Both the position numbers and the translations under genes were made by a program. From Beroe ovata (lineage: Eukaryota > Ctenophora > Nuda > Beroida > Beroidae): a stretch of 11,204 nucleotides of DNA. The stretch covers positions 9,065-20,268 of the forward strand of contig CAMPET010000272.1 in assembly GCA_946803715.1 (NCBI GenBank), in the 5' to 3' direction. Every line of letters begins with the position of its first letter. Position 1 is the first letter of the stretch. The notes under the pieces were generated by a model, which saw only the letters and a program-made list of their open reading frames with translations, had not been told where the DNA came from and ran no database searches. Below, piece after piece: positions 8,189 to 11,204 of the stretch.

Positions 8189-8237
8189 TAACAGCACAAC
8201 AAAACACTCGCAGTTATTTGCTTGTTTCTTGGTCAGA

Positions 8238-8243
8238 AATAAA
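8238..8243 (+). terminator. Poly(A) signal of WDR31
   Basis: AATAAA begins 50 bases past the stop codon, followed by T/G-rich sequence. It is the nearest canonical signal, so the 3' UTR is probably under 100 bases. Confidence 0.7.
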
Positions 8244-8747
8244 TGCATTCTGATACAGACAGTGTTTGCAAATTGCTTCATCAGAGTTTATGCAAATTGT
8301 TTTTGGAAAACAGAATTGCGAGCTCGAATGATTGGAAATATGGTTGAAGTATTATGTTTTGAAATCTATTTGTACATAATTTCCCCCCAAAATTTCTAGC
8401 GAGTTTTCTAGCAAATATCAGAAAATTTAAGTTCTTGACCTCTAGACTACAGTCATTTCTTTGTTATTTCAAAAAACCTATGAGATATTACCATCTTTTA
8501 CGAGACTACGAGTATTTCATATGTCTTGCTGGATATAACTTAGCATGATTGATTATTTCTATCAAGTACTTAGCTTTTCATAAATTGTCATTTGATAGAT
8601 AATTCACTTGAGTACAATGGCCCTGATACAACTCCCAGATGCATAACATGAGGTTGACATGATTCCCATATATCACCATGTCTACACACAACGTTTACAA
8701 GATGTATGTAAATGCTAACAGAACGTTGACGCACACAGGACGGTTTC
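8244..8747. other. Intergenic AT-rich stretch, nothing recognised
   Basis: No coding frame with a recognisable product. TGCAAATTG occurs twice shortly after the WDR31 poly(A) signal, near 8268 and 8291. Confidence 0.5.
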
Positions 8748-9308
8748 ATGATTGTTATTTCTGACTATTTCTCACCGTTTTGGAATAAATGGGGCAGATA
8801 TGGAACAAATTTGCCACAAAATGGGAGAGGGTTCTGGAAGCCTGACTGCCTGAATGTTCTGAAGTGTTCTAAATTAGATCTTGATAAAAACAACCCAAAC
8901 AAATACGGTAAAGGGTGGAATAAACCCAAAAACTTCATCAAGTCCATTAAATTGAATCCCATTACTAACAATTGTAACCATCAAATGCTCAATCAAACCC
9001 AATCACTTGCTTGCAAATTTTCAGACACTTTCAGTATCGTATCTCATTGTTCATTGGTCGAATCAAAGGTTTCGCTGGTCAATCACCATCTGGTGAGTCA
9101 TGTGAAGAAGATTGGCTTTCGGGATGGCAGATCTCTTAGTTTTCCAGAAATCTGTTTTGAGATTTGGGACCATTCCCCAATAATACCATTTAAAATGGGC
9201 CATTTTGTGGTAAAACGTTTTCCTGGTGGTCTTACCGGAAGGTTTGGACACCCAGAGCATCAATTTGAGTACCTACAAGGTATTAAATGCCGTGAATTGC
9301 CAAAGTGA
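8748..9308 (+). CDS. Unassigned 186-codon reading frame, possibly element-derived
   Basis: I do not recognise this product. It starts with a true ATG and stays open for 187 codons including the stop in AT-rich DNA, longer than I would expect by chance. The translation is rich in Asn, Lys and Trp, with a locally repetitive N-terminal third (WNKWGRYG near 12-19, NKYGKGWNKPKN near 52-63). I see no signal peptide, membrane segment, zinc ligand pattern, DDE triad or other known motif. Its 5' part contains one copy of an inverted repeat whose partner lies at 9547-9591, so it may belong to a non-autonomous element rather than a host gene. Minus-strand frames at 8765-8971 and 9063-9263 also stay open, which weakens the coding argument. 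No splice pair is obvious. Confidence 0.25.
   Translation: MIVISDYFSPFWNKWGRYGTNLPQNGRGFWKPDCLNVLKCSKLDLDKNNPNKYGKGWNKPKNFIKSIKLNPITNNCNHQMLNQTQSLACKFSDTFSIVSHCSLVESKVSLVNHHLVSHVKKIGFRDGRSLSFPEICFEIWDHSPIIPFKMGHFVVKRFPGGLTGRFGHPEHQFEYLQGIKCRELPK
8798..8841 (-). repeat. Inverted-repeat copy 1 (GGCAAATTTGT family)
   Basis: Read on the minus strand it gives GCTTCCAGA, a variable stretch, then TTTTGTGGCAAATTTGTTCC. This aligns with 9547-9591 on the plus strand without gaps over about 40 bases, and with 9731-9757. Confidence 0.7.
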
Positions 9309-9546
9309 CGGAATATGAATGCGGTGGCCATGGTGTAACGGTGTCTATCTTGTGGTATCCTTGGCATGTAGAAATCTTTATTTGGGGCTCAAAAATGCCT
9401 GCAAACGCGTGTGGTTAAAGGCGGCATTGGTGGCTCTCTGGCGGCACCCCACAGGTCGATGGACCCAAAAAATTCGCCAAACTTTAAACTCAACTACCGG
9501 TGCAAATTATTGGAACCATCAGAAACTCAATTGAGCTCAAACTCTT
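9309..9546. other. Stretch between repeat copies, no gene supported
   Basis: Frames at 9319-9534 and 9411-9602 are open but unrecognisable. The string TGGTGTAACGG near 9331 is A-box-like, but no B box lies at tRNA distance. Confidence 0.4.
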
Positions 9547-9591
9547 GCTTCCAGACTATGTCCCCAATTTGCGGCAAATTTGTCCTTATAT
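9547..9591 (+). repeat. Repeat copy 2 (GGCAAATTTGT family)
   Basis: It shares TCCCCAATTTGCGGCAAAT (and TTGT after it) exactly with copy 3, 170 bases further on, and is the inverted partner of copy 1. The outer GCTTCCAGA is shared with copy 1 only. Confidence 0.75.
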
Positions 9592-9727
9592 GCACATTTT
9601 GATATAGTTTGTGGTGGCTTCCCGTGCCAACAAAACGTTCAATTGACAAACAAGAGTCCTCATATGTCCTATTTCAAACCACTTTTGCATCCTGGATCTA
9701 AATTCAACCACAATCGCCCAATCTTGC

Positions 9728-9757
9728 ATGTCCCCAATTTGCGGCAAATTTGTTCCA
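9728..9757 (+). repeat. Repeat copy 3 (GGCAAATTTGT family)
   Basis: A 26-base block at 9728-9753 repeats 9558-9583 exactly in direct orientation. The following TTCCAA resembles copy 1 (TTCCAT) more than copy 2. Confidence 0.8.
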
Positions 9758-9837
9758 ATTCGGGGAAAGTTCATGTGTTACATATTGTACACCGCAAAGA
9801 GGTTGTAATATTAAAATGATTCAATGTTAGCAACTAG

Positions 9838-9875
9838 TGCAACAAAAAAGTGGCGCGCGCTTGCTGCGCGTTGCA
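9838..9875. repeat. GC-rich nested hairpin
   Basis: The inner stem CGCGC (9856-9860) and GCGCG (9866-9870) has a TTGCT loop. The outer arms TGCAAC (9838-9843) and GTTGCA (9870-9875) also pair. It stands out as a GC island in AT-rich DNA. The role is unknown. Confidence 0.4.
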
Positions 9876-9948
9876 AGAATTTCCCATTGTCACTTACTGC
9901 AGCAGTAGCAGCTACCCCAATACATAATCATAATAGCGATACTTTCTA

Positions 9949-9992
9949 CTTGATTAATATAAAGAATAATCCTTGATTAATATAAAGAATAA
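9949..9992. repeat. 21-bp direct duplication, period 23
   Basis: The block beginning CTTGATTAATATAAAG occurs exactly at 9949-9969 and again at 9972-9992, separated by two bases. Confidence 0.9.
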
Positions 9993-10529
9993 AAAACATG
10001 ACGATTCATGGATTTCCGTTTTAAGATATGGTTTAAATCACTCCATCACACGACACACTACCAGATACAATCACTACATTGGCTGATATGGATAATGGAA
10101 TGATGTTTACGTCATGTGTTGTTATGACATTTTCACTTTCAGAGTTTCAGCATTCACTTAGCATGTTAAATCGGACAGAGTTGAGCCCTACAGGTATCCA
10201 TCCTTCATGACCAAATCATCTGGAGGTTCATTTCATCTACGCTACGGTCTGCGTGAGGTATTGATGATTGGAATGTTCAATGTTTGGAGCTGAACATTTT
10301 TACAGAGAGTACACACTGGTAATACAGCTGTGAGCGAAAGTGACTAGCACCTGATACATTGGGAAGGGGTCGTATTACTGCCCCAATGCAGATAACAGAG
10401 CCGAGCGTGCTACGCACTGTCTTCATGTTTCGTGTATGGTGTAGGTACTGCTGCAGCCTCATTCGCAGAGTTTTGCACTTGTTCACATCTTGTTTTGACG
10501 ATTTATTAACGCTGACTCATTTGATTTAT
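9993..10529. other. Upstream of the coiled-coil gene; possible 5' exon at its right end
   Basis: A strong donor GTAAGT at 10530-10535 could pair with the acceptor AG at 10651-10652 (123-base intron), making the sequence before it a 5' UTR or coding exon of the coiled-coil gene. The frame through TTGATTTAT at 10521-10529 would join in frame with 10653 onward and is open back to 10359. Its translation does not resemble the coiled coil that follows, so UTR is more likely. An acceptor-like TTTTCACTTTCAG ends at 10141, but the exon it would open is not frame-compatible. Confidence 0.3.
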
Positions 10530-10658
10530 GTAAGTATCCTGATTCGCACCCTGTTTCAGTGGATGAACATGAGACATGAGTTAGCGACAATCTAACATTA
10601 CCCACCACTATTATACTGTTCTACCGGTGACACTGTACTACGGTTGTGACAGTATATC

Positions 10659-11080
10659 ATGGGTGACACAGTGAAAAGTCTGCAAGATGAGATCAGCCGA
10701 TACAAAAGAGAGGATCAGTTGAAAACTGAACAAATACGCCTCCTCCTTACCAAGTAGTGTAACCACGTGACACGTTACCAAGTATATCGTAGTGTAACCA
10801 CGTGACTGGTCACTAACCAGTTACCAATCAAGGTATATAACCTGGTTATACATGTGACCGTGCATCAGAACAGTGTTGAGCATCAGAACAGTGTTGCACG
10901 TGTTTATCACGTGTTTGCTGGTGGTAATGAACTACCCGCAGGAACAAGAGGTTGGAGGAACAGCTGGAAAAAGCCAAGAGGAAAATATCGGATCTATCCC
11001 TGAGTACTATCAGTGAGAACAGAGAAGCAGACACAAAGCTACTGACACCAGCCGCACCAGGTGCCACTACTGTACTGTGA
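10659..11080 (+). CDS. Small coiled-coil (leucine-zipper-like) protein, two exons
   Basis: I do not recognise the family. Exon 10659-10753 joins 10942-11080 across a 188-base intron with donor GTAGTG (weak) and acceptor CCCGCAG, giving 77 residues. Unspliced, the frame stops at TAG 10755-10757. Across the join the heptad pattern stays in register. The a positions are V5, I12, D19, I26, N33, L40 and I47; the d positions are L8, Y15, K22, L29, L36, A43 and L50. The polar N33 at an a position is typical of parallel dimeric zippers. Residues 51-77 form a Ser/Thr/Pro-rich tail ending TTVL. There is no basic DNA-binding region, signal peptide or membrane segment, so a cytosolic dimerising adaptor is the simplest reading (inference). 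An acceptor AG at 10651-10652 precedes the ATG, so upstream exons may exist and the true protein could be longer. Confidence 0.55.
10748..10806. repeat. 35-bp near-tandem duplication over the splice donor
   Basis: GTAGTGTAACCACGTGAC occurs at 10754-10771 and 10789-10806, and TTACCAAGTA also recurs (10747-10756 and 10775-10784). The copied block includes the exon end and donor, creating a second donor-like AAGTAT at 10780-10785. Using the second would bring in the TAG stop. Confidence 0.8.
10836..10850. repeat. 15-bp palindrome TATAACC-T-GGTTATA
   Basis: Perfect 7-bp arms around one base, overlapping the TATATAA string. A second small dyad, ACTGGT...ACCAGT at 10805-10821, lies just upstream. 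Confidence 0.6.
10862..10896. repeat. 18-bp tandem duplication in the intron
   Basis: GCATCAGAACAGTGTTG occurs at 10862-10878 and 10880-10896 without mismatch. Confidence 0.9.
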
Positions 11081-11110
11081 TGTGGGAACTATAACCTCCA
11101 TTTCCCACCC

Positions 11111-11164
11111 ACACCTAACACTCGCCCCACACCTAACACTCGCCCCACACCTAACACTCGCCCC
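11111..11164. repeat. Minisatellite, three exact 18-bp units
   Basis: The unit ACACCTAACACTCGCCCC is repeated three times without change, starting 31 bases after the coiled-coil gene's stop. In the frame of that gene it would read TPNTRP repeats, and the frame stays open to the window end. Most likely it is 3' UTR or flanking DNA. Confidence 0.95.
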
Positions 11165-11204
11165 ACAACTACCAGAAAGCACGAAAACACTACTCACCTC
11201 CAAT

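Larger units (their letters stand above)
10764..10913. promoter_or_regulatory. Four CACGTG E-boxes within 150 bases
   Basis: CACGTG lies at 10764-10769, 10799-10804, 10897-10902 and 10908-10913, binding sites typical of bHLH-zip factors (Myc/Max, USF, MITF/TFE). The first two are copies of one another through the local duplication. A CCAATCA (10824-10830) and TATATAA (10834-10840) lie between them, so this could be an intronic enhancer or an internal promoter for a shorter transcript. Confidence 0.45.

Noticed and set aside
9320-9460. tRNA-like A box (TGGTGTAACGG) followed by GGTCGATGGACC
   Set aside because: The second string is a poor B-box match and lies about 120 bases away, too far for a tRNA.
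10142-10192. 51-base exon candidate between TTTTCACTTTCAG and GTATCC
   Set aside because: Its only open frame leaves a phase that would hit TGA in the next exon at 10653, so it does not join the coiled-coil gene.
11111-11164. CRISPR-like array
   Set aside because: The three 18-bp units abut with no spacers, so this is a minisatellite.

Overview
The window looks like nuclear DNA of an invertebrate animal. Coding exons are separated by short GT-AG introns (83 to 493 bases), the intergenic DNA is AT-rich, and there are dinucleotide microsatellites, foldback repeats and a tRNA-like repeat. No bacterial operon, rRNA or CRISPR array is visible. The two recognisable genes are conserved cilium genes, so a ciliated metazoan with a compact genome is likely. 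A sponge or another early-branching animal would fit, but this is inference and the species is not identified.

Layout. Bases 1-4830 hold no gene I can name: a (TG)n tract, one weak possible exon near the start, a 74-base hairpin (1355-1428), a cluster of related short repeats in both orientations (2301-3150) and a 219-bp foldback element (4120-4338). Bases 4857-6611 (+) carry a complete six-exon ARL3 small GTPase. Bases 7199-8188 (+) carry WDR31, a seven-bladed WD40 protein, in one coding exon behind a probable 5' UTR intron. Bases 8748-9308 hold an unassigned 186-codon reading frame overlapping a set of short inverted and direct repeats. Bases 10659-11080 (+) carry a small two-exon coiled-coil gene that I do not recognise. 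Its intron is full of duplications and CACGTG sites, and a 3 x 18-bp minisatellite follows its stop.

How the genes relate. ARL3 is the GTPase that releases lipidated cargo inside cilia, and RP2 is its GTPase-activating protein. WDR31 has been reported to act redundantly with RP2 and ELMOD in intraflagellar transport and BBSome recruitment. The two neighbours therefore sit in one pathway. This may be chance linkage, and only synteny in related genomes can tell. I found no sign of an undescribed defence or mobile system. The items most worth following up are the ARL3-WDR31 pair, the nested start codons of WDR31 that decide whether a myristoylation signal is exposed, and the small coiled-coil gene.
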